Source of the DNA: JAIVJM01 sp963816985
GTDB lineage: Bacteria; Acidobacteriota; Blastocatellia; Pyrinomonadales; Pyrinomonadaceae
Assembly: GCA_963816985.1 (NCBI GenBank)
Contig: CAWFMF010000004.1
Span: 4,154,001 to 4,218,000, forward strand
Direction: 5' to 3'
DNA: 64,000 nt
How positions within the stretch are numbered: the first letter of the stretch is position 1; every line of letters starts with the position of its first letter. The position numbers and the translations under genes are program-made. A model generated the notes under the pieces. The model saw nothing but the letters and a program-made list of their open reading frames with translations, was not told where the DNA came from and made no database searches. Below are positions 46,136 to 55,445 of this stretch, piece by piece.

Positions 46136-48771
46136 GGCGTGCCCTCCGTTGCTACGGATTCGGCGACGGGCGGAGCGACCGGCGGCCCTCCGCCGAAGAC
46201 TTCGCGGATGACGCGACCGGGGAAGGGGCTGGAGCCCCGCCGCCAGAGCGCGTGCGCGGGCGCAAGGCCGTCTTGAATCTGTCCCGTCAGTGCGAGTACG
46301 GTGGGCATGAAGCTCAGACTATCATATGGCTCCTCGACGGCCACGCCGCGCGGGATGCCCACGCCCTCGCCGCCCGCGAACATCAGCGTCGAGTGGGTCG
46401 AGACGCGGAAGAACGAGCCGTGATTGCCGCCCGGATTGAAGCCGCGCACGTCGAAGTTCCAGTGGTCGCTGGCGAGGATGAGGAGGTCGGTCTCGACGAG
46501 TCTTCTTTGACGTTGACGGAAACGCCGGACGAGCCTTTCGTCCGTCGAGAGGCCGGGCGCGTCCGTATCCAAGGCTTCGGCCTCGTGGCGCGCGAGCTGT
46601 TCGTGCAGACCGGCGACGGCGTTCGAGTAGCGCGTGCGGTGCGCGGCCCGAAGCCATTCGAGGTCTGTGTGCCAGCCGCCGAGCCACGCCTCGCGCGTTT
46701 GATCATTCGAGAGGGCAAGACCTTCATCTTCCCAAAGCCGCAGCGGCAGCCCTTCGCGCCACGCGGCGCGCGCGAACGTCACGCGCCCGTCGGCCCCTTG
46801 CCTCAGATTCGAGACGGGAAGATAACGCAGCTCAAGCGAACCCGCTTCGCCCCTTCTTGAGAGTATCAATGCCTGCCGCTCCTCCGACCCGTAGAGCCAG
46901 ATGACCTCGACGGCCCGCGAGTCTTCGCCCAGAGACTCGCCGAGGCTTTCGGGCGCGAGGCGCAGGGCGACGAAATCCACGGGGCGGCTGCCGACTCCCT
47001 CCTGCACGTTGTTGCGGACGGCGATGCCGGAGAGCAGCTTGAAGTAATCAACGCGCGTGAAACTTCTGGCGTCGTCGAGCGAGCCGTCGGGGGCGAGGGC
47101 GAGCCCCGCCGGCGCGGGGCCGACGACGTAGTTCTGCAAGGCGTGAAGGCCGTTGCGGTCGCCCATCGAGCCCGGCGCGATGAGGTCTTCGACGCGGACT
47201 TTCGACGCGCTGAACTTCCCGCGTTCGAGCGCGAGAAGGTTGGCGAGCGTCTGCGCATAAGCCTCGTACTCACGCTCCTCGCGCGCCCAGTTGTTGAGCC
47301 GCGCGGACTCGCGGAGTGCGTCCTTGTCGCGCCCCGCGTCGCGGTCTTCCTTCGTCCAATTCTTCGGCTGCGAGGCGACGGCGGCGCGCTGCTTCTCCGA
47401 GAGGCGGCGGAGCGCGCCCAACTCTTCGCGCAGCCCTTCGAGCGTCGCGCGCCACTCGGCGCGACGGCGGTCAAGCGTCTGGAAGAAGGCTTCGGTGGCC
47501 GCACGACGCAGAGGCGCGGAGAGGTCTTTGCGACGGAGTTGGAGCAGGAGAATGTGGAGCCGGTTGAGGTCTGCGTCGCGGAGGTGGATTGACGCGCGCT
47601 CGTTGCCGTCGAAGTCTAAGAGCGCGGTCGGGTAAATGGTGCTCTGGCCTTTGAGGTAGAAGGACTCGTCGGTCGTCGTGTGAATCAAGGGGACGAGCGG
47701 GTTGATGCCCTTGAGCGCGTAGTCGGCGAGGAGCCGCCGCTTGGTGACGACGTGGTGGCCGCCGCCCGCCGCGCTCCCCAAGAGTTTTACCAAGTTGTAG
47801 CCCTGACTGTAGACGCGCTCGTCGGAGTTCGAGCCGTGGTCGGAGACGAGGACGAGCGCGGTCTCCGACGCCTGCGGCGTCTGCTGAATCGCCGTCCAGA
47901 CGCGACCGACCTGCGCGTCCAGCTCGCGGAGGGCTTGCAGCTTGGTCGCGCGGTCGCGGTTGTGGTGCGAGGCGTGGTCGTAGTCGGTCGAGTAGAGGTC
48001 GAGATAACGGATGCGCGGGTCTTTGAGCTTTTCGAGCAGCTCACGTTCTAACTGCTCCATGATGATGGTGCGGGCGTCGAAGCCCGTGTTCCATTCGTCG
48101 AACAGCTCGCGCGGGCTGCGGGTCGTGAAGCGGTTCTTGAGGCCGCGTTCGAGCGTCGTCCAGCGCGTGCCGCGTTGGTAGAGTTGAAAGCTGAGGTGTC
48201 GCTCGTCGTATGGGTAGGCGTCGGCGAGGAGCGGCAGGCCCAACTCGTCGAGCACTTCCGTGCCGGGCATGTCCACGCGCGCGCCGCCGATGTTGTCGAG
48301 CCAGAAGGGGATGAAGTTGAGGTAGTCGTAGGAGTGGAGCGTGTAGCGGTCGAACTCGACGTTGCCCTTAATCTGAAGATGACGGCCCGTGTCGAGGAGC
48401 GACCAAGAGGGGCCGGAGAGACTCATGCCGCGCACGTAGAAGTTGGCGACGCGCGTGCCGCGCTCGTAGAAGACGTGCTCGATCCACGGCAGGAGGCTCT
48501 TCCTCGTGCGCGGGTCGCGCTCGCGGACGAACCTCTCGACGGCGTCGAAGGGCAGACCGTCAACTTTGATGACGACGACTCGCTTGGCGGCGGCGAAGGC
48601 GTTCGAGTGAGCAAGGAAGATGATGAAGAGCGCGAAGAGGGAGGGAAGACGGAAGCCGTGCTTCTTCGACGGCGCGAAGACGAGAGAGCAGGTGTCTCGC
48701 CGTCGCAAGTCTTCAGACGGACGCTCGCCGCCGTTCCGCAAAAGTTTGACGCGCCCCCCCAAGGTCTTCAT
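46132..48771 (-). CDS. alkaline-phosphatase-superfamily enzyme, exported (type I phosphodiesterase-like)
   Basis: An 879-residue protein with an N-terminal hydrophobic export segment (LPSLFALFIIFLAHSNAFAA) after about 40 hydrophilic residues. The superfamily core is RVVVIKVDGLPFDAVERF (first metal aspartate), GMSLSGPSWSLLDTGRH (probable nucleophile region), DLYSTDYDHASHH (Asp/His ligands) and LVSDHGSN. A large helical region (~430-560) is inserted before the closing part, ASDHWNFDVRGFNPGGNHGS and LSFMPTVLALTGQ, which supplies the last histidine and a second DH motif. It should hydrolyse a phosphomono- or diester outside the cytoplasm; the substrate is unknown. The ATG at 48771 overlaps the upstream gene by 4 bp, and its stop overlaps the next start, so the three genes are coupled. 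Confidence 0.82.
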   Translation of the reverse strand: MKTLGGRVKLLRNGGERPSEDLRRRDTCSLVFAPSKKHGFRLPSLFALFIIFLAHSNAFAAAKRVVVIKVDGLPFDAVERFVRERDPRTRKSLLPWIEHVFYERGTRVANFYVRGMSLSGPSWSLLDTGRHLQIKGNVEFDRYTLHSYDYLNFIPFWLDNIGGARVDMPGTEVLDELGLPLLADAYPYDERHLSFQLYQRGTRWTTLERGLKNRFTTRSPRELFDEWNTGFDARTIIMEQLERELLEKLKDPRIRYLDLYSTDYDHASHHNRDRATKLQALRELDAQVGRVWTAIQQTPQASETALVLVSDHGSNSDERVYSQGYNLVKLLGSAAGGGHHVVTKRRLLADYALKGINPLVPLIHTTTDESFYLKGQSTIYPTALLDFDGNERASIHLRDADLNRLHILLLQLRRKDLSAPLRRAATEAFFQTLDRRRAEWRATLEGLREELGALRRLSEKQRAAVASQPKNWTKEDRDAGRDKDALRESARLNNWAREEREYEAYAQTLANLLALERGKFSASKVRVEDLIAPGSMGDRNGLHALQNYVVGPAPAGLALAPDGSLDDARSFTRVDYFKLLSGIAVRNNVQEGVGSRPVDFVALRLAPESLGESLGEDSRAVEVIWLYGSEERQALILSRRGEAGSLELRYLPVSNLRQGADGRVTFARAAWREGLPLRLWEDEGLALSNDQTREAWLGGWHTDLEWLRAAHRTRYSNAVAGLHEQLARHEAEALDTDAPGLSTDERLVRRFRQRQRRLVETDLLILASDHWNFDVRGFNPGGNHGSFFRVSTHSTLMFAGGEGVGIPRGVAVEEPYDSLSFMPTVLALTGQIQDGLAPAHALWRRGSSPFPGRVIREVFGGGPPVAPPVAESVATEGTP

Positions 48772-50780
48772 TGCCCGATGACCGCCACGATGGTCTTCGC
48801 GTCGCCGGGGGCGATGCGCTGCTCTTCGCGGAGCGCGCTCAGAAGGTATTCAGCCGAGAGGGTCTTCCACGCCACGTCGAGCCCCGGCGTGCGGTAGATG
48901 CGCAGAAGCTCTCGCTTCGCCGTCTCGCTGTCAATGCGGTAGAGGCAGTTGAGCGAGAGGCGGCGCGTCTCTTCGTCGCGCGTGCGCTCGAAGATGCGCG
49001 CGGCGGCGCGGGCGGTCTTGGCGTCGGCCCGTCCGCCCGCGCGCGCGACGTGTTGGAGCGAGCGACGCACGTCCTCGATGTTCCAGACGACTTCGACGAC
49101 GGGGCTCGACTTCGAGACTTCTCGGAGGAACCGGCGATGATATGCAAGCTCCCGCTCGTCGCCGAGCACGCGTTGCTGCTCTTTGGTGTCGGCCTCTTCG
49201 CGGTGGCGGTAGAGGCCGAGGCTGAGGACGTTGGCGAAGCGGAAGATGATGCGGCTGGCGTGGCCGTGCGCGAGCGGAACCATCTCGGCGCGGCGGTCGC
49301 GGTCGAGACGGGCGGCGAGCCCGCCGGGCTTTCGGGCGTAAGCGACGAGCGCGTCGTACTGCCTGCGCGCGAGCGCGGCCTCGGTGTCGAGGTCGTTCTC
49401 AAGGGGGTTGAGCGAGACGCGCTCGACGCGCCGCTCGATGTCTTCGCGCAGCGCCGGGTCGAGCGAGGCGTCGAGCGAGAGCAGGAGTTTCAGTTGCGTG
49501 TAGGCGCGCAGGCGCGAGGGCTGGTTGATGTCCATCCCCCGGCGGGCCGTGACGAAGTCGAAGATGGTTCGACCGAGGAAGTAATGAATGTCGCCGAAGG
49601 GCGAGACGGCGAGGACGTTGCGCGTCACGTCTTCGATGATTCTTCGGGACATCTCGCGGCGCTTCGGGTTGCCGCCGTCGCGGAAGTCCACGAGCAGCGA
49701 CGGAATCTTCGGGTGGTCGAGGCCGTAGAGCGCGAGCGGTATCAGCTCGACGGCGCGCACGCCCTCGGCGTCTCCGGGCGCGGGGCGGTTCTCGGCGTCG
49801 AAGTATCTCGTCTCCGAGTGTCCGGCCCAACCCGTCAGGCGCTTGTCGCCCCACGGGCTCTTGATGTTGAGAAAGCGGGCGTCGAACTTGCGCCCGCGGT
49901 TCTTCTCGGCGTCGGCGCGCGCGGCCCAGAGGAGCGCGTGCGTGGCGCTGCCGTCGGGGAGCGTGAGCGGCTCGAAGTAGAGCCCCTCGGCCTCGGCGCG
50001 CTGGCGCAGGAGTTCCCAGTTGTGGCCGCGCTGGTCTTCCCAGTGCGCGTTCTGCTTCTCGTGGACGCGCGCGAGGTAGGAGTCGTCCACGATGCCGCCG
50101 AAGGTCTCCTCGGCGAGCATCAGTCGGCTCTGAATCTCGTTCATCTCGGCGGGCGTGAAGGCGGGCTCCGCGCCCGTCTCGGCCTCGTAGAGCGAGAGCA
50201 CGGCGAGGGCTCGCAGGACGTGCGCCTGCCGGTACTGCTCGGCGTTGCGCTGGTAGGTCGTGGACGAAGACTTGACGGCGACGCCGTAGGGGTTGAAGAA
50301 GACGTTCTGCAAGGCGAGCCACATGAAGCGCCGCCACACGTCGCGCTCCGGCGCGGCGAGGTCAATGAGGTGCGGCGGCGCTTCGCCTTTGCCCGCCGCG
50401 CGCTTCCCGCCGCCGACGCTTCTGTAGAGGAAGGGGACTGCCGAGGCGGCGCGCTGCAAGAGTCCGGGGCGCGTGTAGGTGTGCATCCAGACGTAGCGGA
50501 GGCGGTCGTTCTCCGGCGTCTGGTCGCCGAGCGTGTCGCGGAGGATGCTGACGAGCGGCACGTCCGCCGCTTCGCCTTTGGCGGGGCCGGGCCGGTTGAG
50601 GCTGCCGTGGACGGTGAGGAGTTCCGCGCCGCCTTCGATGGGGATAGTTTCGAGCCGGAAGAGGTGCGAGCCTTGGGGCTTGACGGCGGGCGCGTCTTCC
50701 GGCGCGAGCCTGGTCTGCGAGACGGCGAGCCCCGGCGAGAGGAGCGCGCAGAGGACGAGCAGGTTGAGCGCGGCCTTCAT
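48768..50780 (-). CDS. exported protein of unknown family, first gene of the flippase-fusion operon
   Basis: About 670 aa from the chosen ATG at 50780, which begins a signal peptide (MKAALNLLVLCALLSPGLAV). The frame extends upstream to 50945, with another ATG at 50819. I do not recognise the family. It is largely helical. Conspicuous blocks are LRYVWMHTYTRPGLLQRAAS, WLALQNVFFNPYGVAVKSSS, ALYGLDHPKIPSLLVDFRDG, FLGRTIFDFVTARRGMDINQ and a C-terminal run of HEAT-like helices (KTARAAARIFERTRDEETRR, LRIYRTPGLDVAWKTLSAEY). DHPKIPSLLVDFRD suggests a conserved functional surface. Its stop overlaps the start of the alkaline-phosphatase-superfamily gene (ATGA), so they are co-expressed and probably act together in the periplasm. 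Confidence 0.75.
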   Translation of the reverse strand: MKAALNLLVLCALLSPGLAVSQTRLAPEDAPAVKPQGSHLFRLETIPIEGGAELLTVHGSLNRPGPAKGEAADVPLVSILRDTLGDQTPENDRLRYVWMHTYTRPGLLQRAASAVPFLYRSVGGGKRAAGKGEAPPHLIDLAAPERDVWRRFMWLALQNVFFNPYGVAVKSSSTTYQRNAEQYRQAHVLRALAVLSLYEAETGAEPAFTPAEMNEIQSRLMLAEETFGGIVDDSYLARVHEKQNAHWEDQRGHNWELLRQRAEAEGLYFEPLTLPDGSATHALLWAARADAEKNRGRKFDARFLNIKSPWGDKRLTGWAGHSETRYFDAENRPAPGDAEGVRAVELIPLALYGLDHPKIPSLLVDFRDGGNPKRREMSRRIIEDVTRNVLAVSPFGDIHYFLGRTIFDFVTARRGMDINQPSRLRAYTQLKLLLSLDASLDPALREDIERRVERVSLNPLENDLDTEAALARRQYDALVAYARKPGGLAARLDRDRRAEMVPLAHGHASRIIFRFANVLSLGLYRHREEADTKEQQRVLGDERELAYHRRFLREVSKSSPVVEVVWNIEDVRRSLQHVARAGGRADAKTARAAARIFERTRDEETRRLSLNCLYRIDSETAKRELLRIYRTPGLDVAWKTLSAEYLLSALREEQRIAPGDAKTIVAVIGQ

Positions 50781-51114
50781 GGACTCTCGCGGACGATGTT
50801 TCTGTGGCACGCCTCTCATGTTCGTCGGTGCTTCCTCAAATCTCACAAAAGCGCTCCTCGTGGAGCCGAAAGACTGCGCCGGTCGGGCCGCCGGGGGCGA
50901 AGTGGTTAAAGCTTTTGGTGAAAACACTGAGACCGACGACTGCATTTACGATGCAACTGCAACGCCCGTGCCTTGATAAAAGTTTACGTCCCTGCCCGCG
51001 TCCGGTTTGTCCGAAACGGGGCGTGACGGCTCAAAGTTTTTCCCGTCCGCGAGGCTTTCGGGCGGTGCGATGCCTGCCGGAAAACATTTCGTTGCCCCTT
51101 CCGGTCGCGGCCCC
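50781..51114. other. intergenic region without a supportable feature
   Basis: About 330 bp between the exported-protein gene and the GT-C gene, both on the minus strand. It must contain the promoter of the 48768-50780 gene. I find no -35/-10 pair close to consensus, no hairpin with a U-tract and no repeat-family member. Confidence 0.4.
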
Positions 51115-52827
51115 TCAACGTCTGAGCGCGTCGCGGAAGCGCCGGAGCGAGTCTTCGTCGAGCACGTAGACGCGCACCGAGGGGACGCCGCCGAGCGCAA
51201 TCTCGGCGGCGGGGCGACTCTCAGTCTGAAGCTTCGAGAGAACCACATCGTTGCTGAAGTAGCGGCGACCGCGCGCGACGATGACGACATCGCCCGCGCC
51301 GAACTCTTCGAGAGCCGAAGGGTTGGAGAGCGAGACGGACTGTAAATCGTCGCGCCCCGCGAGCCGCGCGTAGTGCGTCGTCAGCTCCGGCGTCTCGCTC
51401 GCGATGCGCGCTCCGGGCCTCGCCAGTCTCGCCACGGCGTCGAGCGCGTCGCGCGTGCTCGCGTCGTAAAACTCGTCGTGCGGGAAGTAGTCCCCGGCGC
51501 GCTCGTGGCCCCCGCCGAGGATGTTCGTGTAGAGACGGTAATGCGGCGCGGCCCTCACCGAAGCGTAGGCCGAGAGCGCGAAGACGACGAGCGGGAGACC
51601 GACGCGCGCGACGAGACGCGGGGCGTCGCCGCTCATAAAGTTTCTGAGTGCGCGCTCGAACAGACGCGCCGCCGCGTGCAGGCCGATGGCGGCGGTGACG
51701 AGCACGGGCGCGAGCGCGAAGGTGAAATAGCGCGTGAACTTCCCGCCGAGAAAGGTGAAGGGGAAGAACCAGAAGAAGAACCAGAAGAGGACGAAGTAGC
51801 GACCGTCGCCGAGCCGCTTGGTGAAGAGCAAAGGGAGCCCCACGAGGAAAGAGATGATGACGGCGACGGGCAGCTTAACGCCCATGAAGACGTAATAGAA
51901 GTACCACGGCGAGCCTTTGAGCCAGACCGACATCTGGTTGCGGTAGAGTTGGCCCATGAACTCGTAGGCGTCGTGGCCGATGCGCTTCTCGCCCGCGAAC
52001 TTGAGCATCTCGTGCCACGTTCCGGGCAGAAGAATCGTCGGGTTGCAGACGACGAAGGCGAGGCCCGCGACGAGGAAGAACGTCAACCACTTGAGCTTGC
52101 CCAGACGCCAGCGGGTCTCCTTCACGCCTTGAAAAATCCAGTAGTACGCGCCGCTGATGGCGAGAAAGTGCGGCAGATACTTCGAGGCCATCATCGCGCC
52201 GAACGAGGCGGCGGCGGCCCAGTAGAAGGGCTCCGGCCTTCGCCTCCCACCTTCGGCGGCCCTCTGCCCGCGCAGCCAGAAGAGGTTCATGAGGAGGAAG
52301 AAGAAGACGACGAAGCTGTCCTCTTTGGCGATGCGGTTGAAGCCGATGGCCGTCGGGTCGAGCGACCAGAGCGCGGCGGCGAGCAGCCCGATTTCCGCGC
52401 CGAAGAGTTCCGAGGCGATGAGGAAAATCAAGACCGCCGAGAGCGCGCCGAGCAGCACGCAGGGCAGACGCGCCGCCGTCTCGGTCTTCATCCGCAAGTT
52501 AGGCCGCGCCGCCACAATCCCCGAAGCGTTCCACGCGTCCGCCGCCGAGATGCTGACCGTCATCAACGCCTTCATCAGGAAGGGGTGCTCGCCGTTGGCG
52601 GGCGTCAAGCCCCGCTCGCGGTACTCGGCGACGGTGCGGACTTTGTTCAGCTCGTCCTCGCTCAGGCTCTCGGCCCCCAGACGGTAGGCGCGGAAGGCGA
52701 AGCCGAGGACGACGAGCGCGGCCAGCGCCGTGATGACGAGGGCGCGGCTCGACGAGCGGATTAGTTGCTCAGGGAAGAGTTCGGGCGTGATCTTCGCGGT
52801 GGTGACAGTTGCAGCCGTGGCAGCCAA
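51115..52827 (-). CDS. GT-C family glycosyltransferase (PMT/ArnT-like, polytopic membrane protein)
   Basis: A roughly 570-residue polytopic protein. The first membrane span (ALVITALAALVVLGFAFRAY) is followed by the external-loop acidic motif SLSEDELNKVRTVAEY and GEHPFLMKALM, which in this fold holds the catalytic aspartate/glutamate. About ten further hydrophobic spans follow, including a very aromatic one (VLFWFFFWFFPFTFLGG), and a small soluble C-terminal domain ends RVYVLDEDSLRRFRDALRR. Such enzymes move a sugar from a polyprenyl phosphate to lipid or protein in the periplasm. The start is taken as TTG 52827 with GGAGAG upstream; a GTG at 52890 is in frame but its GAGGG is directly adjacent. 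It belongs with the flippase-type gene as another envelope-glycan function, but 330 bp separate the two. Confidence 0.85.
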   Translation of the reverse strand: MAATAATVTTAKITPELFPEQLIRSSSRALVITALAALVVLGFAFRAYRLGAESLSEDELNKVRTVAEYRERGLTPANGEHPFLMKALMTVSISAADAWNASGIVAARPNLRMKTETAARLPCVLLGALSAVLIFLIASELFGAEIGLLAAALWSLDPTAIGFNRIAKEDSFVVFFFLLMNLFWLRGQRAAEGGRRRPEPFYWAAAASFGAMMASKYLPHFLAISGAYYWIFQGVKETRWRLGKLKWLTFFLVAGLAFVVCNPTILLPGTWHEMLKFAGEKRIGHDAYEFMGQLYRNQMSVWLKGSPWYFYYVFMGVKLPVAVIISFLVGLPLLFTKRLGDGRYFVLFWFFFWFFPFTFLGGKFTRYFTFALAPVLVTAAIGLHAAARLFERALRNFMSGDAPRLVARVGLPLVVFALSAYASVRAAPHYRLYTNILGGGHERAGDYFPHDEFYDASTRDALDAVARLARPGARIASETPELTTHYARLAGRDDLQSVSLSNPSALEEFGAGDVVIVARGRRYFSNDVVLSKLQTESRPAAEIALGGVPSVRVYVLDEDSLRRFRDALRR

Positions 52828-52960
52828 AATTCCACAATCTCTCCGTCGTTCAAAACTTCCGAGCGCGCCCCCTTCAAGAAGTCCGCGCACCCCTCATTTC
52901 AAAAGAGGAAAGGGTATCCGACAAGCCCCCTTGTGTCAAAAACGTAAGTGACACACGGGG

Positions 52961-53111
52961 GAAGTCAGAAGTCAGAAGTCAGAAGTCAGAAGTCAGAACG
53001 CTGAACTGAAAGACAGTTAACAGTTTTCAGTTTTGGTCTTAACTGAAAACTTAAAACTGTCTACTGAAAACTTCCGACAGTTCAGCGTTCAGCGTTCTGA
53101 CTTCTGACTTC
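52961..53111. repeat. long heptamer-periodic palindrome ending at the FHA-protease stop
   Basis: It opens with five perfect GAAGTCA units (52961-52995), then GAACGCTGAAC and an inner palindrome built on CAGTTTTCAGT/ACTGAAAACT, and closes with CAGTTCAGCGTTCAGCG and CTTCTGA units. Its last base adjoins the stop codon (53112-53114) of the minus-strand gene. Confidence 0.85.
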
Positions 53112-54755
53112 TCATTTCCGCGACTGGTTGGCGTTGGCCGGAGCGGCGCGCGCGTCACGTTGGCCGGGCGTGTTGGCGTTGGAGTTCGCGTTCGTATTGG
53201 CGTTCGGGTCGGCGTCGGGCTCTTTCGTCTTCCATCCGGCGCGCTCAAGCAGCGGGTAGATGTAGCGGACGGGGACGGCGAAGTTGGCGTTGGGCATGCC
53301 TGTGAAGGCGGCGTAGTTGACGCCGATGACGCGGCCCGACTGGCCGAAGACGGGCGAGCCGGAGCCGCCGACGGCGTTGGTCGCGTCGTGGACGATGCGG
53401 CGGCCTTCGAGGTCTGTGATGTGCCCCTGCGTCGTCAGCGGCTTGACGTGGTTGCGCTCCGAGAGCGCCGCGAGCAGCGCCTCGATGGACGCGCCGTAAC
53501 GCTGTTGGAGCGCGCGCGCCTCGGCTTCGGGGATGGTCGCCAGCAGACGCTCCTCGCCGCTCGGATAGCCCATCGTCACGACCGACTTGCCGACCGTCAC
53601 CGCGCCGCTCTCGCTGTCCAGAGGGAGCGTCGGAATCTTCGCGGCGAACTCCTTCAAGTCCAACTGGCCGACGGCGATGTCGTCCTGCGCCGAACTCTGC
53701 CGGACGCGCAGCACGAACGCCTGTCGCACGTCGGGGAAGAAGACGATGAGGCGCGTCACGCGGAACTGCCCCTTGACGCTCGCGCCGAGCGCGTTGACGT
53801 TCTCGTTGGCCGTCCACGGCTCGACGACGAGGTGACGGTTCGAGATGATGTAGCCGTCGCCGACGTGGAAGCCCGTGCCCACGAAGTCGGCGATGAACGG
53901 CGGGCCGTTGCCTTCGGGCGTCAGCGTCGTCTGGTCTTCACCGCTCTGGAGCGGCGTGCCGTCCTCGGTCGTCTGCGCTTCGGGGTAACGCAGGGGCCGA
54001 GCGGTTCCGCGCTCGAAGATCATGTATGAGCCCGCGATGAGGCAGACGCCGTTGCCGTACTCGGAGCGGAGACGCGGGGCCATCGAGAGGCTGTCGCGGA
54101 TTTCGTTGTTCGACTCGGCGACGGCCTGAAACTTCTTGCCCGTCTCATCCAACTGCGCGTTCTGCCGCGCGAGCTGGTCGTTCAGACGGTTGATGAGGTC
54201 GCGGCTGCGGCGCATCTCCCTGTAAGTCGCCGTGCCGAGATAGAGCACGCCGCCGACGAGTGCGAGCGCGATGAGAAACGTGACGACCTTCGTGCTGAGC
54301 CTGATTTCGCGCAGCAGCTCGCGCGAGAACTCTCGGAGGAAGACTTTGGCGTCGTCGCGGCGGGCGGTGGCCGAGGCTTCAATCGCGGCCTGCTCGATGA
54401 ACGGCGCGACGCTCGCGCGGCGGTGCGCGACGACGGTCGGCAACTCGCCGACGGGGAAGAACCTCAGCGAGAGGTCGAAGTCGGAGAAGCGCATCTCGGC
54501 CCCGTCCTCGATGTCCGCGCCGCGCTTGACGGGCACGCCGTTCAGGGTGATGCCGGCTTCGGGGTCGAATTCAGAGATGCGGTAGAGGCCGTTGTGGCGC
54601 GCGAGTTCGAGGAAGATCGAGGAGTCTGTCAGGAGGTCTGAGCCGAGGCGGACGTCGCAGTCCTCGCCGGGGCCGATGCGGATGCGCTCGTTCGAGAGCA
54701 CCTCGGTGTGGCGCTCCTGCCCGCTCGAAATGTGTACGACCAGCCCGCTCGACAT
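53112..54755 (-). CDS. FHA domain - transmembrane - coiled coil - trypsin-like protease
   Basis: 547 residues with a clear order. A cytoplasmic FHA-like domain (1-105) includes NERIRIGPGEDCDVRL, GLYRISEF and GITLNGVPV. A linker of about 50 residues and one transmembrane helix (VVTFLIALALVGGVLYLG) follow, then a coiled coil of about 45 residues (INRLNDQLARQNAQLDE). The extracytoplasmic S1C-like protease has histidine in YIISNRHLVVEP, aspartate in SAQDDIAVGQLD and serine in AVGGSGSPVFGQSG. The tail is a run of Asn-Ala-Asn-Thr repeats. FHA domains bind phosphothreonine, so a cytoplasmic phosphorylation signal may control a periplasmic protease. There is no PDZ domain, unlike DegP/HtrA. The ATG is at 54755. 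Confidence 0.88.
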   Translation of the reverse strand: MSSGLVVHISSGQERHTEVLSNERIRIGPGEDCDVRLGSDLLTDSSIFLELARHNGLYRISEFDPEAGITLNGVPVKRGADIEDGAEMRFSDFDLSLRFFPVGELPTVVAHRRASVAPFIEQAAIEASATARRDDAKVFLREFSRELLREIRLSTKVVTFLIALALVGGVLYLGTATYREMRRSRDLINRLNDQLARQNAQLDETGKKFQAVAESNNEIRDSLSMAPRLRSEYGNGVCLIAGSYMIFERGTARPLRYPEAQTTEDGTPLQSGEDQTTLTPEGNGPPFIADFVGTGFHVGDGYIISNRHLVVEPWTANENVNALGASVKGQFRVTRLIVFFPDVRQAFVLRVRQSSAQDDIAVGQLDLKEFAAKIPTLPLDSESGAVTVGKSVVTMGYPSGEERLLATIPEAEARALQQRYGASIEALLAALSERNHVKPLTTQGHITDLEGRRIVHDATNAVGGSGSPVFGQSGRVIGVNYAAFTGMPNANFAVPVRYIYPLLERAGWKTKEPDADPNANTNANSNANTPGQRDARAAPANANQSRK

Positions 54756-54920
54756 GGAGACGCGTCCCGGTTCCGAAAAAAGTCGCAGAGACTAAACTGT
54801 GGCGAACTGCCGGAAGAGCCCGGCCCGGCTCCGCGCCGGCGGCCCTGCCCGTAAGTCGCCACCGCCGCCATTTTATACTAAGATTCCGAAGGTGAGCAAA
54901 ACTTCAATCTGAAATGCAGG

Positions 54921-55017
54921 TCAGAACCGCGAGCGGTAGCGAGTGGGTATGCTCTGTCGGCATCCGGCTTGAGTAATGATGAAAGCCTTACCCGCTCGCT
55001 ACCGCTCGCGGTTCTGA
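54921..55017. repeat. REPIN-like inverted repeat, copy 5 (arms B/B)
   Basis: Arms 54921-54948 and 54990-55017 have the same core as copy 2; the left arm has one change (GAGTGGGT). The spacer begins ATGCTCTGTCGGC and ends TGATGAAAGCCTT, as in copy 2 apart from a short insertion. It lies upstream of the ferredoxin gene, ending 11 bp before its start. Confidence 0.85.
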
Positions 55018-55028
55018 CATTTTGTTTG

Positions 55029-55445
55029 ATGGAAGAAAGTACGGAGATACAAGACCTTGAGAGGCTGTGCGCGCTCGCGCCCGTGACCGGCGCGCCGCTT
55101 CGCCATCACGTCTTCGTCTGCGCGGGCAAATCCTGCCTCGCCAACGACAGCGCGGCGGTGAAGGAGGCTTTCGAGCGGGAGCTGAAGGAGCGCGGACTGC
55201 TCTTCGGCAAGGCCGCGAAGGGGAAGAACCCTTCGGGAAGCATCGTGCTCACGGATTGCAGCTCGGTCGGCTTTTGCGCCATCGGCGCGGCGGTGCTCGT
55301 CTACCCCGAAGGCGTCTGGTACGCGCAGGTTCGTGAGTCGGACGTGCGCGAAATCATCGAGAGTCACCTCGTCGGGGGCCGCGTCGTCGAGCGCCTTGCG
55401 CTGCTCCGCCTGAGCGCCTCGAACGAGCCGGCGGGCGTGAAATAA
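55029..55445 (+). CDS. thioredoxin-like [2Fe-2S] ferredoxin
   Basis: A 138-residue protein with the four-cysteine pattern of thioredoxin-like ferredoxins (NuoE/HoxE C-terminal fold): HHVFVCAGKSCLAND and LTDCSSVGFCAIGAAVLVYP, i.e. C-x4-C and C-x5-C separated by about 40 residues. VWYAQVRESDVREIIESHL is the usual C-terminal strand-helix. It probably carries electrons or acts as a cluster-bearing partner, but no hydrogenase or dehydrogenase subunit is next to it. ATG 55029 is chosen; the frame is open through the REPIN upstream, which is not coding. It is a single-gene unit. Confidence 0.88.
   Translation: MEESTEIQDLERLCALAPVTGAPLRHHVFVCAGKSCLANDSAAVKEAFERELKERGLLFGKAAKGKNPSGSIVLTDCSSVGFCAIGAAVLVYPEGVWYAQVRESDVREIIESHLVGGRVVERLALLRLSASNEPAGVK

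Noticed and set aside
48771..50909. 712-codon plus-strand open frame
   Set aside because: Antisense to the exported-protein gene of the flippase operon; it has no domain signal and an Arg/Glu/Val-rich shadow composition.
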